DNA of 64,000 nucleotides from JBBQIY01 sp964553035 (GCA_964553035.1 CAZKJH010000002.1:4157-68156), one strand, 5' to 3'; counted from the stretch's first letter, positions 9,208 to 17,834 are shown. Notes: generated by a model from the sequence alone, not told the origin. A program made the numbers and translations.

Positions 9208-10478
9208 CAACACTGCTCCCCGACAACTTTACACATTACGGTCGTCATTTTTCTCACTTCATCGGCTGTGCTGATGTACGGCGGCATGACATAGACGAGT
9301 CGGCCAAAGGGTCGGATCCAAACGCCTTCCTCGACGAAGCGGCGTTGGATTATTCCCATGTCAATCGGCTTCTTCATTTCAATGACGCCGATTGCACCGA
9401 GAATACGCACATCTGCAACTTGTCGAAGTGCTTTCGCTGGCGCAAGTCCTGTCTCCAGCCACTCAGAAATTTGTTGAACCTTTTCCTGCCATCCTGAAGC
9501 AAGAAGGAGTCGCGTCGAAGCTAATGCAATGGCACACGCGAGCGGATTAGCCATGAACGTAGGCCCATGCATAAAACATCCGGGATCCTTAGAAGAAATC
9601 ACCTCGGCTACCTGGGCGGTGGTGAGAACTGCGGAAAGTGTCAGATACCCACCCGTCAAGGCCTTGCCGATGCACATGATGTCGGGCTCGACACCGGCAT
9701 GTTCCCAAGCAAAAAGTTTACCTGTGCGACCAAAGCCTGTCGCAATTTCATCAAAAATTAAAAGTATATCATGCTGACGACAAAGCGTCGCGGCGCGACG
9801 GAGGTATTCCGGGTGGTAGAAACGCATGCCGCCGGCTCCCTGTACTACTGGCTCGAGAATGAGGGCTGCAATATCGTCCGCCTGCTCTGCGAGGAGCTTT
9901 TCGAGCGGTTGAATATCCGATTCCATCCAATCGCCACCAAAACGTGATTGTGGCGCGGGCATAAAATGACGGATCGGCAGAGACAACCCGAAGATTGAAT
10001 GCATCCCCGTTACGGGATCGCAAACCGACATCGCATTCCACGTGTCACCATGATAACCAGAGCGGATCGTGGCAAAGTTCGACTTCTCGGATCGACCTGA
10101 GGTATGTTGGAACTGCACCGCCATCTTCATGGCAACCTCAACTGCCACTGAACCCGAATCAGCATAGAAGATATGCTGCATCGACTGGGGGCCAATAGAG
10201 AGTAACAACTTGCCCAGCTCAATCGCCGGTGCATGCGTCAAGCCACCGAACATCACATGCGACATCGCGTCAAGCTGTGTTTTCGCCGCCTCATTCAGAA
10301 CTGGGTGGTTGTAGCCGTGAATGGCGCACCACCACGAGGACATGCCGTCGATCAGTTTCGTTCCGTCCTCAAGCTCGAGCATGACACCCGATGCACGCCG
10401 AACGGGATAAACGGGAAGTGGGTTCGTCGCCGATGTGTAGGGATGCCAGAGGTGATTCTTGTCGAATTCAGTGTTCAT
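9207..10478 (-). CDS. bioA: Adenosylmethionine-8-amino-7-oxononanoate aminotransferase
   Basis: BioA transfers an amino group, classically from S-adenosylmethionine, to 8-amino-7-oxononanoate, giving diaminopelargonate. The 423 residues show class III aminotransferase features: HLWHPYTS at the start, typical of BioA; GSVAVEVAMKMA (PLP phosphate site); LIFDEIATGFGRTGKLFA (PLP Asp); and CIGKALTGGYLTLSAV with the PLP lysine near residue 270. The WHPYT and HGYNHP segments separate it from ornithine aminotransferases. It starts 5 bases after the bioB stop and overlaps the bioF start by one base, so the three genes are one transcription unit. Confidence 0.95.
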   Translation of the reverse strand: MNTEFDKNHLWHPYTSATNPLPVYPVRRASGVMLELEDGTKLIDGMSSWWCAIHGYNHPVLNEAAKTQLDAMSHVMFGGLTHAPAIELGKLLLSIGPQSMQHIFYADSGSVAVEVAMKMAVQFQHTSGRSEKSNFATIRSGYHGDTWNAMSVCDPVTGMHSIFGLSLPIRHFMPAPQSRFGGDWMESDIQPLEKLLAEQADDIAALILEPVVQGAGGMRFYHPEYLRRAATLCRQHDILLIFDEIATGFGRTGKLFAWEHAGVEPDIMCIGKALTGGYLTLSAVLTTAQVAEVISSKDPGCFMHGPTFMANPLACAIALASTRLLLASGWQEKVQQISEWLETGLAPAKALRQVADVRILGAIGVIEMKKPIDMGIIQRRFVEEGVWIRPFGRLVYVMPPYISTADEVRKMTTVMCKVVGEQC

Positions 10479-10483
10479 GAAAA

Positions 10484-11452
10484 TCAGCCAACCGTATACC
10501 CAGCCTCGCGGATGAGCACTTTGTCATTGGAAATCGTCGAACCAATGGTGGTCAACAAATCCCCCACGATAGCCGCATTGATACCCGTGCGTAACGCACG
10601 CTTCACACCCTCGGATGAAAGCTTGTCGCGTCCACCCGCAAATCGCAGATAGGCGGGTGGATGAATAAGCCTGAAGAGTGCAATGCTCACTATGATTTCG
10701 TCTTCGCTTAGCGGTTTCTGGGTTGCAAGCGGCGTCCCAGGGATAGGACAGAGGAGATTGATGGGGATTGATGACACCTCCAGCTCTTTCAAGGCAAAGG
10801 CCATCTCGATGCGCTGTTGCATCGTTTCGCCCATGCCGAAGATTCCTCCGCTACAAATCTCCATGCCCACCCGCTTGGCGGCTTTCAACGTATTGACCTT
10901 ATCCTCGATTGCATGGGTGGTGCAAAGCTCATCGAAAAATGTGGGTGCCGTTTCGAGATTGCAATGGTAGCGAACGACTCCGGCTTCAAAGAGTTTTGCT
11001 AAAGCCGCCTCGTCCATCAGTCCCAGCGAAGCGCATAACTTAATTTTCGATTTGGCCTTGATCGCGCGAACCGCTAAGCAGATCTCCTCCAGCATGGCGG
11101 CATCTGGCTTTCTGCCGCTGGTCACCAGCGAAAAGCGAGCAACACCATGGTCTTCGTTATGCAGAGCATATTCAACGCATTTCTCGGAGCCGACAAAGCC
11201 ATACACCTCGGCAGTCGTGGAATGGTAAGCCGATTGCGAACACCATTTGCAGTTTTCAGGACAGGCTCCAGACTTGGCGTTGATGATCGAGCACATGTCA
11301 AATTGCCGAGGCGCCATGCGTTCGGTGATGATCTCAGCAGCTTTGCAAATATCGGCAAGTGGGACATTCTTGTAGATCATCAACGCATCGGACGGAGAGA
11401 GAGTCTCACCTTGCAGAAGCTTATTCAGTTGGTATTGGATTTTTATAGTCAT
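10484..11452 (-). CDS. bioB: Biotin synthase (radical SAM)
   Basis: BioB inserts sulfur into dethiobiotin. The radical SAM cluster motif ACPENCKWCSQSAYH places the three cysteines at residues 64, 68 and 71. Further BioB marks are CASLG near residue 138, the YHCNLET segment, GIFGMGET and the C-terminal RFAGGRDKL with the auxiliary-cluster arginine region. The 322-residue length is normal. It is first in the bioB-bioA-bioF unit. bioD and bioC/bioH are not adjacent, so the pathway must be completed elsewhere or with a non-orthologous enzyme. I saw no clear BirA-type operator upstream. Confidence 0.95.
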   Translation of the reverse strand: MTIKIQYQLNKLLQGETLSPSDALMIYKNVPLADICKAAEIITERMAPRQFDMCSIINAKSGACPENCKWCSQSAYHSTTAEVYGFVGSEKCVEYALHNEDHGVARFSLVTSGRKPDAAMLEEICLAVRAIKAKSKIKLCASLGLMDEAALAKLFEAGVVRYHCNLETAPTFFDELCTTHAIEDKVNTLKAAKRVGMEICSGGIFGMGETMQQRIEMAFALKELEVSSIPINLLCPIPGTPLATQKPLSEDEIIVSIALFRLIHPPAYLRFAGGRDKLSSEGVKRALRTGINAAIVGDLLTTIGSTISNDKVLIREAGYTVG

Positions 11453-11569
11453 GATGACGTCTTCATCTCAGCGGCGGCACTGACAACATAACCAGTAGCG
11501 GATACAGTGCATAAGGCTGGTATTATAACGCTTTACGCTACCCTGCTCAATGTTTTTATACTCGTCCCG

Positions 11570-11688
11570 AATGGCGCTAACTTAAGCCCTGTTTCCAGCT
11601 CTTACTCTTAATCCTAATCTTAATCCGTTCTGTTGAAGAGATTACGATTACGATTATGAAGGAGAGATTTCCTTAAGTTAGCACCATT
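11570..11688. repeat. 119-bp inverted-repeat element (MITE-like)
   Basis: The arms AATGGCGCTAACTTAAG (11570-11586) and CTTAAGTTAGCACCATT (11672-11688) are inverted copies with one mismatch over 17 bases. The interior carries a second pair of partly complementary runs (TAATCCTAATCTTAATC against GATTACGATTACGATTA). No coding capacity is visible. It lies between bioB and an IS630-type transposase remnant, and the transposase similarity stops about 20 bases from its right arm. Confidence 0.65.
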
Positions 11689-11708
11689 CACGCCTGTTCC
11701 CTGATTTT

Positions 11709-11978
11709 TCCCATGACCACGATGTCTCCAGGCCTAAGGGTCGGAACGAGTATCTCTTGCACTTAGGTCTGGAATATCTCGGCGTCTGTAGCGGCATCCA
11801 CACTGAGGCAGGCCGTTTCACCGTTCGCCCTCACGGAGGAAATCAAGGTCCTCACGCTCCAGTGTCCGTGCGGTGCGGAATCGTTGGCGCGCATCCCCTT
11901 CGTCGCCCGACCATAAAGCCGCGTCATGTTCGTCTTGACACCGGATTCGTCGATGAAAACAAGGCGCCTTGTGACAAC
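11709..11978 (-). pseudogene. IS630-family transposase remnant
   Basis: Read on the minus strand, this segment gives VFIDESGVKTNMTRLYGRAT followed by PHGHWSVRTLISSVRANGE and, after an in-frame stop at 11763-11765, VQEILVPTLRPGDIVVM. These are successive blocks of the catalytic core of IS630/Tc1-mariner-like DDE transposases (FIDE with the second catalytic Asp, YGRA, HGHW, and LRPGDVVVMDN). Both ends of the transposase are missing and no third catalytic acidic residue follows, so it cannot be active. The adjoining RluA gene reads into this remnant in a different frame. Confidence 0.8.
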
Positions 11979-12982
11979 CTACCTCCTGCTTCCCACAGCG
12001 TTTCACTTTTCGGCGGTGGCACTTCCAGAACAATTGTATCACCCGAAAATGGATGGACGAACGCTAAGCGCCAAGAATGCAGTGCCTGACGTTTCATACG
12101 CAACGCAGCGAAGTCTTGCTCGGTAATCGCGTCGTGCACCATGCGCGTATAAATGGTTTCGTCGACCCCGTAAAGCTTGTCACCCACAACAGGATAACCG
12201 ATGGCCTTGAGCGTGGCACGGATCTGATGCGGACGCCCTGTAATCGGTTCGACCTCAAGAAACGATAATCCGTTACACGTCCAAACGCACTTAAAATTCG
12301 TTTCCGCATTCTGTCCTTTGCCGTCAGGTGCACCCTCAACAAACACGCGCTTTTTTCGAACGATGGGGCCTCGCACCAATTTGACAACTCCGGTAACGTG
12401 GTAAACTTCGCCAGATGGAGCGAGGCTCCACTCCCCTTCCACAAGCACGAGGTATTGTTTGGAATAGCGACCTGCCATCATGGCAAGGCCACAACGAGAG
12501 GCGGTGTCCTGCGTCTTCGCAACGAGCACAAGACCTGAAGTTTCACGGTCAATGCGATTAACAAGGAAAGCATTCGGAAACCCATTTCGTGAAACCAGCA
12601 TCCGCGAAAGCGAATGCTCGTAGTAGCGCCCCGCAGGATGACACGGTAAATTCCCACTTTTGTTCACAACGGCGATCTGGTCGTCCTCAAACACAATGTC
12701 ATACGTGTCATCAACATCCGGCTCAACCACCGGCACAGAACGGTACTCGATGCACATACCCTCAACCAATTCCAGATCAGGCGGTGGTATAGCGGCATCA
12801 ATACTCAAAGTCTCTTCGGCAATGGCGCTAAGCCAAGCTTCACGAGGATACGATGGAAACAGGCTTACCACACGATCGATGAGTGTGAACCCTGCGTCGC
12901 AATCTTTTACTCGATACGAAAGCGTACGCCGCCCGACGGGGCTCACCGAAAAACCATCAGCCTTCTTCATACTTCCATTCAT
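11924..12982 (-). CDS. RluA-family pseudouridine synthase
   Basis: The family isomerises uridine to pseudouridine in rRNA or tRNA. The catalytic motif VNRIDRETSGL gives Asp near residue 145. Other family marks are IAVVNKSGNLPCHPAG, the ITGRPHQIRATLKAIGYPVVGDKLYG block and a C-terminal HSWRLAFVHPFSGD. A degenerate S4-like N-terminal domain precedes them. Two in-frame ATGs (12982 and 12970) both overlap the end of the regulator gene; neither has a clear ribosome site. The last ~15 codons (from about GGRLSQGALFSS) run out of frame into the IS630 remnant, so the native C-terminus was probably lost or replaced when the element inserted. All catalytic blocks are intact and the protein may still work. 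Confidence 0.85.
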   Translation of the reverse strand: MNGSMKKADGFSVSPVGRRTLSYRVKDCDAGFTLIDRVVSLFPSYPREAWLSAIAEETLSIDAAIPPPDLELVEGMCIEYRSVPVVEPDVDDTYDIVFEDDQIAVVNKSGNLPCHPAGRYYEHSLSRMLVSRNGFPNAFLVNRIDRETSGLVLVAKTQDTASRCGLAMMAGRYSKQYLVLVEGEWSLAPSGEVYHVTGVVKLVRGPIVRKKRVFVEGAPDGKGQNAETNFKCVWTCNGLSFLEVEPITGRPHQIRATLKAIGYPVVGDKLYGVDETIYTRMVHDAITEQDFAALRMKRQALHSWRLAFVHPFSGDTIVLEVPPPKSETLWEAGGRLSQGALFSSTNPVSRRT

Positions 12983-14360
12983 TAAGCTTACGATGCAAGG
13001 TGCGACGGCTGATTCCAAGCACAAGGGCGGCCTTCGACTTGTTGCCCTTCGCGGCATCGAGTGCCGAGAGAATCTTGCGCTTCTCTGTCTCCGAGAGCGA
13101 CTCGGTAGGCGAATCTCCAACGAAGTTCGAAACAGAAATGTGCTGTGCATCCACGGCAGGGCGGCTCCGATCCACCTCCGCCCTGATGTTGGCAGGAACG
13201 TCTTCAATAGTCAGTACCTCACCATGCGCCAACACGACCATCTTCTCGATAGTATTACGAAGTTCACGAACGTTTCCGGGCCAACTATAGGCCTGAAGTA
13301 GTGCGGCAGCATCGGCATTAATTCGCGTGATCTTACGTCCGTTAATTTCGGCGAATTCTTTCACGAAATGATTGCTGAGTACGGGAATGTCATTTGCGCG
13401 TTCATGCAGAAGCGGCATGCGGATTGCAACGACATCAAGACGGTAATAAAGATCCTCACGGAATTTACCTTCGTCGACATACTGTTTGAGATTGCGGTTC
13501 GTTGCCGCGATGATTCGGATGTTGACCTCAATCGTCTCTGTACCGCCGACGCGTTCAAACTTGCGCTCCTCCAACACGCGCAGGAGCTTCACTTGCACCT
13601 CGGGTTCAATTTCGGAAATTTCGTCCAGAAAAAGCGTCCCTCCGTCTGCCATTTCAAAGCGTCCCTTACGCTGCGCTGCGGCACCTGTAAAAGCACCTTT
13701 TTCATGACCAAAAAGTTCACTTTCTAGCAAGGTAGAGCTCAAGGCGGCACAGTGCACGGCAACGAAAGGACCGCTGTCGCGTGTGCTGAGTCGATGGATC
13801 GCTTGCGCCACAAGTTCCTTGCCCGTACCGCTTGCACCCTGAATGAGGATGGTGGCTTGCGTAGGTGCTGCCTGACGTATGATGTCAAAGAGACTTTCCA
13901 TTGCAGGAGAACTGCCGATGATCCTTTCGAGACCAAACTTAGAATCAAGCTGCCGCTTGAGATCCCGATTTTCGCTCTCCAAATTGCGCTGCTTAATGGC
14001 ACGGGCAAGCGTGATGTCGAGATGGTCTAAATTGACTGGTTTCGTCAGGAAGTCAGTGGCCCCTTGCTTCATCGCTTCCACGGCAGTCTCCACACTTCCG
14101 TATGCTGTCAGCATGATACAGACAACATCAGGATAGCGAGAAACAACGCCCTTCAGAAGATCAATGCCATCCATTCCCGGCATACGCACATCGGAGAGCA
14201 TCACATCAACAGGATGCTCCGCAAGCACCGCCATCGCAGTTTGCGCACTTTCCGCCAGATGAACGTCGTAGTCACGCCGTAAGGCACGAGCGAGCCCCTC
14301 ACGCGTATTCTTCTCATCGTCGACAACCAGAACCGAATACTTAACCTTATCGTTCGCCAT
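12957..14360 (-). CDS. NtrC-family sigma-54-dependent response regulator
   Basis: Three domains in order: a receiver (residues 8-120, phosphoacceptor D57 in VDVMLSDVRMPG, conserved K near 107), an AAA+ sigma-54 activator domain, and a Fis-type helix-turn-helix. The AAA+ part has Walker A GASGTGKE at 175-182, the sigma-54 contact loop GAFTGA at 222-227 and Walker B GTLFLDEI. The helix-turn-helix is NKSKAALVLGISRRTLHRKL at the C-terminus. It should activate sigma-54 promoters when phosphorylated by the kinase encoded just upstream (3-base spacing). The regulon is unknown; I found no convincing -24/-12 promoter in this window. The gene overlaps the start of the RluA gene. Confidence 0.93.
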   Translation of the reverse strand: MANDKVKYSVLVVDDEKNTREGLARALRRDYDVHLAESAQTAMAVLAEHPVDVMLSDVRMPGMDGIDLLKGVVSRYPDVVCIMLTAYGSVETAVEAMKQGATDFLTKPVNLDHLDITLARAIKQRNLESENRDLKRQLDSKFGLERIIGSSPAMESLFDIIRQAAPTQATILIQGASGTGKELVAQAIHRLSTRDSGPFVAVHCAALSSTLLESELFGHEKGAFTGAAAQRKGRFEMADGGTLFLDEISEIEPEVQVKLLRVLEERKFERVGGTETIEVNIRIIAATNRNLKQYVDEGKFREDLYYRLDVVAIRMPLLHERANDIPVLSNHFVKEFAEINGRKITRINADAAALLQAYSWPGNVRELRNTIEKMVVLAHGEVLTIEDVPANIRAEVDRSRPAVDAQHISVSNFVGDSPTESLSETEKRKILSALDAAKGNKSKAALVLGISRRTLHRKLNEWKYEEG

Positions 14361-14363
14361 TTC

Positions 14364-15566
14364 TTATCGGTCCTCCATATTCTCACTTTTAGTAAACCGA
14401 TTCGCCGTCAGCATCCGCGCCTTGCGGTCAGCAATCGGTAGCACAATCCTAAAACAAGTTCCCGCTCCCGGTTTACTCGAAACATCGAGTCGCCCACCAT
14501 GGTCTTGCACAATGCGCTGAACAATGGTTAGACCTAGGCCGTTGCCTGTCGCCTTTCCGGTATGAAAAGGTTCAAAGAGGCGTGAGAAATCCTCCTCAGA
14601 AATTCCAGATCCTGTATCCTTAAACGAGAGCGTCATATCTCTATCATCCGCCGAAAGCATGATCTCAAGGTTGCCGCCATCGTGCATCGCCTGCATGGCA
14701 TTCTTGACGATGTTAAAGAATACCTGCTTCATTTGCTGGGGGTCGATGAAGACCGCTGGCAGATTGTTGTCGTGCAACACCGACACCACAATTCGATGTT
14801 CGCCAATATCCGATTTCATGATCTTAATGGCATCCTGGAGCACCTCCAACATGTTACACAACACAAGCTCCGGCGCACTGGGACGCAACGCGCGGAGAAA
14901 TTTTGAAATGATGAGGTCGAGTCTCGACACCTCGTCGCGGGCTACCGAAACCAGCTCACCAATTCGCTCTTGATCTTCTTCCGGGAGTCCTCCCAGTTCA
15001 CGGGACAACAACTGCAAATGGATGCCCAGCGCATTGATGGGATTGCCGATCTCGTGTGCAAGGCTCGCAGCGAGAATACGGATCGCCTGCATCCGCTCTG
15101 ACTCCACATTCGAGGCCTCGGTTTGACGCTCCCGTGTGACATCGCGTAGAATCGCCACAACGCACGGACCCGCCTCTTCAGGCCCCGCTTCCATTGGCAC
15201 TGCGTAAATGCTCAACACGCGCCGAGTCGGGTACAAAATTTCAACTTCGCTGGTCGACAGCTTCGCCCACTCTTTTTCCTCCCGACGAGCAAGCCCCTCC
15301 CAATCTACTCCCGGGATATAACGCGTGATGGGACGCCCGCGCATACGCGAGATCTCGAAACCAAACATCAATTCAGCCGCATGATTTGCATAGAACAATC
15401 GACTGTCGGCTGAAACGACAATGACGCCCTCTTGAATCGACTGGAATAATGTCTCCAAAAGACCGCGCTCCCGCGCAAGATTCAGAAACTGCGTTTGCAG
15501 ACTCTCCGAATCCAGCCGGTTCATCCGTGCAACTAATTTATCAAGAAAACCACTTTGTGATGACAT
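14364..15566 (-). CDS. PAS-domain sensor histidine kinase
   Basis: The start at 15566 is supported by a strong AAGGAGGAGG ribosome site; an upstream in-frame ATG lacks one. A coiled N-terminus and a PAS domain (LFQSIQEGVIVVSADSRLFY, residues 40-150) are followed by the H-box SLAHEIGNPINALGIHL (H171), the N-box NIVKNAMQAM, and the G boxes DTGSGIS and GNGLGLTIVQ. No membrane segment or signal peptide is visible, so it is a cytoplasmic NtrB-like kinase whose PAS domain senses an unknown internal cue. It is paired with the NtrC-type regulator 3 bases downstream. Confidence 0.92.
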   Translation of the reverse strand: MSSQSGFLDKLVARMNRLDSESLQTQFLNLARERGLLETLFQSIQEGVIVVSADSRLFYANHAAELMFGFEISRMRGRPITRYIPGVDWEGLARREEKEWAKLSTSEVEILYPTRRVLSIYAVPMEAGPEEAGPCVVAILRDVTRERQTEASNVESERMQAIRILAASLAHEIGNPINALGIHLQLLSRELGGLPEEDQERIGELVSVARDEVSRLDLIISKFLRALRPSAPELVLCNMLEVLQDAIKIMKSDIGEHRIVVSVLHDNNLPAVFIDPQQMKQVFFNIVKNAMQAMHDGGNLEIMLSADDRDMTLSFKDTGSGISEEDFSRLFEPFHTGKATGNGLGLTIVQRIVQDHGGRLDVSSKPGAGTCFRIVLPIADRKARMLTANRFTKSENMEDR

Positions 15567-15626
15567 AGCCTCCTCCTTCAATGTGCGACATAATAGCTCA
15601 TATACTACACAGAATGTCACACACTG

Positions 15627-15764
15627 TCAACCGATTGTGGAATCTCTAATAATTTCTACAATCTCACGAAAGCGTCTTCCGAGACCAGCTTCACAGGCCT
15701 CGTAAAACCCTACTGCAGCAAGAAATTCTGCACGAGCGGCTGGATCAAATACAATACCGCTCAT
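15627..15764 (-). pseudogene. Truncated ParE/RelE-type toxin (45 codons)
   Basis: The ATG overlaps the antitoxin stop (ATGA), the usual arrangement of type II toxin-antitoxin pairs. The 45 residues (starting MSGIVFDPAARAEFLAA, then GLGRRFREIVEIIR) match the first half of ParE/RelE-family toxins, which are normally about 90-100 residues. Reading stops at TGA (15627) before the C-terminal beta strands and catalytic or gyrase-binding region. The toxin is therefore probably inactive, unless a shortened form has another use. Confidence 0.65.
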
Positions 15765-15991
15765 CCAAGTAACCCATCAGCTTCATCAAATACTTTTGCA
15801 GCAGGAATCGGTTGCCGTAGGCCGGCTTGATATTCAGAGTATCGACGCTCCGCCTCTGCCACCCAAGCAGAATCCACCTCCGACAGAGCCTCACTCCCCA
15901 GAGAGCTGAGAAGTCTATCAGCTAAAAAAGCGCGCTCATCTCGCGTTAGGCTTAGTGCTTCCTGTTCAACCTTATCTAAAACAGCAATCAT
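15761..15991 (-). CDS. Addiction-module antitoxin component
   Basis: This 76-residue protein begins MIAVLDKVEQEALSLTRDER and continues FLADRLLSSLG, a pattern typical of the small putative addiction-module component family (TIGR02574-like) paired with ParE/RelE toxins. The acidic helical centre (EALSEVDSAWVAEAERRYSEY) would wrap the toxin. It is followed with a 4-base overlap by the truncated toxin frame. Such antitoxins normally neutralise their toxin and may repress their own promoter. With a broken partner this is probably a decaying or orphan module. Confidence 0.7.
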   Translation of the reverse strand: MIAVLDKVEQEALSLTRDERAFLADRLLSSLGSEALSEVDSAWVAEAERRYSEYQAGLRQPIPAAKVFDEADGLLG

Positions 15992-16135
15992 TTATACTCC
16001 CTTTCTTTATTCTAAATATTCAAGCTCCAAACATCTGAATATATTATATCGAAGTGTCAACTCTCGTCTTCATAACATACGGCAATTATAGAACGGTTCA
16101 GAATTATGGGCAAGGGATTTTTGAAAAATGTCCTC

Positions 16136-16165
16136 TTGACCAAATGGGTCTGAGAGTGATATATT
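16136..16165 (+). promoter_or_regulatory. Sigma-70-type promoter of tRNA-Thr
   Basis: TTGACC (16136-16141) and TATATT (16160-16165) are separated by 18 bases, and the tRNA begins 14 bases after the -10 box. The near-consensus hexamers and position make this a good candidate. Confidence 0.55.
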
Positions 16166-16179
16166 TGACTCTGTTTTAC

Positions 16180-16255
16180 GCCAATATAGCTCAGCTGGTA
16201 GAGCAGCGCATTCGTAATGCGCAGGTCGTCGGTTCGATTCCGACTGTTGGCTCCA
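16180..16255 (+). tRNA. tRNA-Thr (anticodon CGU)
   Basis: The 76 bases fold as a standard cloverleaf with CCA encoded. The acceptor stem is GCCAATA against TGTTGGC (one G-T pair), the D arm starts AGCTCAGCTGGTAGAGC, and the anticodon stem GCGCA/TGCGC encloses the loop TTCGTAA. The T arm is TCGG/CCGA around TTCGATT. Anticodon CGT reads ACG threonine codons. A promoter precedes it and a rho-independent terminator follows. Confidence 0.95.
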
Positions 16256-16263
16256 TCACTTTG

Positions 16264-16296
16264 GCCCTGCCTGGCAATCCGGGTAGGGCTTTTTTA
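16264..16296 (+). terminator. Rho-independent terminator after tRNA-Thr
   Basis: GCCCTGCC and GGGTAGGGC form a GC-rich stem around a short loop, immediately followed by TTTTTTATT. Confidence 0.75.
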
Positions 16297-16339
16297 TTCA
16301 AGAACTAGCTAACAGAGGCATCCGAGAAGGTAGGGAACC

Positions 16340-17098
16340 ATGGCAAGCAAATCAAAAAGCGGCCGATTCAGTCCACGAGGGCTGACCATCATGCATGAAG
16401 ACCGCGATATGTTTGTCGTGAACAAGAAACCCGGCGTCCTATCCTGCGAGACCGTGAAGCGAGAAGCCCTTACGGCACAAAACGTCCTGACGGACTACAT
16501 GCGAAAAGGTTGCCAGGCCTCTCGAAAGCAGGCTTTTCTCGTTCACCGGCTTGACCGCGAGACTTCAGGCATCCTGCTGTTCGCCAAGACCTACGACATG
16601 CAGCAGAATTTGAAGAACGACTGGAAACAGACCGAGAAGTTCTATCTGGCGGCTGTCTATGGTCGGCCTGAACAGGAAACCGGAATTTTCTCCAGCTATC
16701 TAGCAGAAGATGAAAACTTCCGTGTCTTCTCGGTTCTCGACCCGGAAAAGGGTCGTTTTTCACAGACCGAGTACCGCGTCATTGGCGAAATTAACAACAT
16801 AACTCTGCTCAAGATTCGCCTGCTGACCGGTCGCAAAAATCAAATTCGCGTCCACTTCGCCGAACACGGTATGCCGGTTGTCGGCGATAACAAATACAAT
16901 TGGAAAGATCCCTTCAAACAGCGGCTGTGCCTTCACGCGAAGTCAATCTCGTTCAATCATCCCTTCAACGGCAAGCGGTGCTTCTTCGCCACGGATATTC
17001 CACAGGTTTTCCGTGACATCGCCAAAGGCATTTCCGAAGCGGACTGGGATCAGGCAGAGATGGGGTCACAAACGAACGCGATCAACGACCCCGAATAA
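16340..17098 (+). CDS. RluA-family pseudouridine synthase (second copy in window)
   Basis: This is a 252-residue RluA-type enzyme without an S4 domain. It has MFVVNKKPGVLSCE at the N-terminus, catalytic LVHRLDRETSGIL (Asp72), KFYLAAVYG and the binding block LLTGRKNQIRVHFAEHGMPV followed by VGDNKYN. It should make pseudouridine in structured RNA; the target is uncertain. Its 3' end overlaps the convergent pseudopilin-like gene by 17 bases. It is distinct in sequence from the RluA protein encoded at 12 kb. Confidence 0.88.
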   Translation: MASKSKSGRFSPRGLTIMHEDRDMFVVNKKPGVLSCETVKREALTAQNVLTDYMRKGCQASRKQAFLVHRLDRETSGILLFAKTYDMQQNLKNDWKQTEKFYLAAVYGRPEQETGIFSSYLAEDENFRVFSVLDPEKGRFSQTEYRVIGEINNITLLKIRLLTGRKNQIRVHFAEHGMPVVGDNKYNWKDPFKQRLCLHAKSISFNHPFNGKRCFFATDIPQVFRDIAKGISEADWDQAEMGSQTNAINDPE

Positions 17099-17834
17099 GG
17101 GTTACACCCGATGCAGGACGATTCATACGACGCTCAGGATCATGTCGGATGAATTCCGGATGTGCCACAAAACTCTCGGGTTTTGCAACAAGATCATCAG
17201 CCGTTAAAAAATGACGATCTGGCCCGGCACTCACCAGCATGGGGATGCCATTCGTCCGATCATAGAAATAAGGTCGTCTCCAACCGTCATTCTGAATAAC
17301 GTTGATATAAGGGCCATGCCAATCCGTTTCGCCCGGATCGGAAATCAAGGCGAGGAGTCCACCGTCGCGATAAGACGGATAGTGGCCGACATCCATCTTA
17401 TAGTGCTCAAATGCCATGGCGAAAACGGTGAGATCCTTCTGCGTAAGCTGAACTGGATCTTTTTTGCTCCGCTTAACGATGGAAGAGCTTTTCATCGAGC
17501 TTGAGACGACCGCCGTCCCGAGGACGGCAAGCCCAACGACAACCATCAGAACAAAGCCTGGTTTTTTTGCCGTATCAAAGACTGGTATTCCACCGATTTT
17601 TCGTCGGTCGGTATCCGCCGCTTTCTGAATACGTTCCACAGCCTTGCGTCGTGCCGCCTTACCGGGCTTTGCATATCCTTCTGGAGGACGCATAGCACGA
17701 CCGCAAGCAGGACATGCCATCGCTGCTGGCGGCCATTCAAAAACGTCCGCACAGTAGGGGCAACGACACTTCGTTCCCTCTCGTAAAGGAAAAAATTGAG
17801 CAGAAATTTTCTTTTTTTTTCTAAGGGTCGACAT
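17082..17834 (-). CDS. Zinc-ribbon protein with type II secretion GspG-like C-terminal domain
   Basis: The N-terminus has two CxxC pairs (CPYC near residue 25 and CPAC near 40), a likely zinc ribbon. Then comes a charged linker, one transmembrane helix (FVLMVVVGLAVLGTAVVSSS, about 95-115) and a C-terminal domain like the globular part of GspG pseudopilins. Family marks there are MAFEHYKMDVGHYPS, GGLLALISDPG, DGWRRPYFYD and the closing SAGPDRHFLTADD calcium-type segment. It lacks a prepilin peptidase site, so it is a membrane-anchored relative, not a classic pseudopilin. It overlaps hisI by 14 bases, so the two are probably co-transcribed. Function is unknown. Confidence 0.75.
   Translation of the reverse strand: MSTLRKKKKISAQFFPLREGTKCRCPYCADVFEWPPAAMACPACGRAMRPPEGYAKPGKAARRKAVERIQKAADTDRRKIGGIPVFDTAKKPGFVLMVVVGLAVLGTAVVSSSMKSSSIVKRSKKDPVQLTQKDLTVFAMAFEHYKMDVGHYPSYRDGGLLALISDPGETDWHGPYINVIQNDGWRRPYFYDRTNGIPMLVSAGPDRHFLTADDLVAKPESFVAHPEFIRHDPERRMNRPASGVTLIRGR

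Noticed and set aside
12960..15566. A local sigma-54 promoter target for the NtrC-type regulator, including upstream of the PEP-CTERM gene
   Set aside because: I found no sequence with correctly spaced TGGCAC and TTGC elements in the places inspected.
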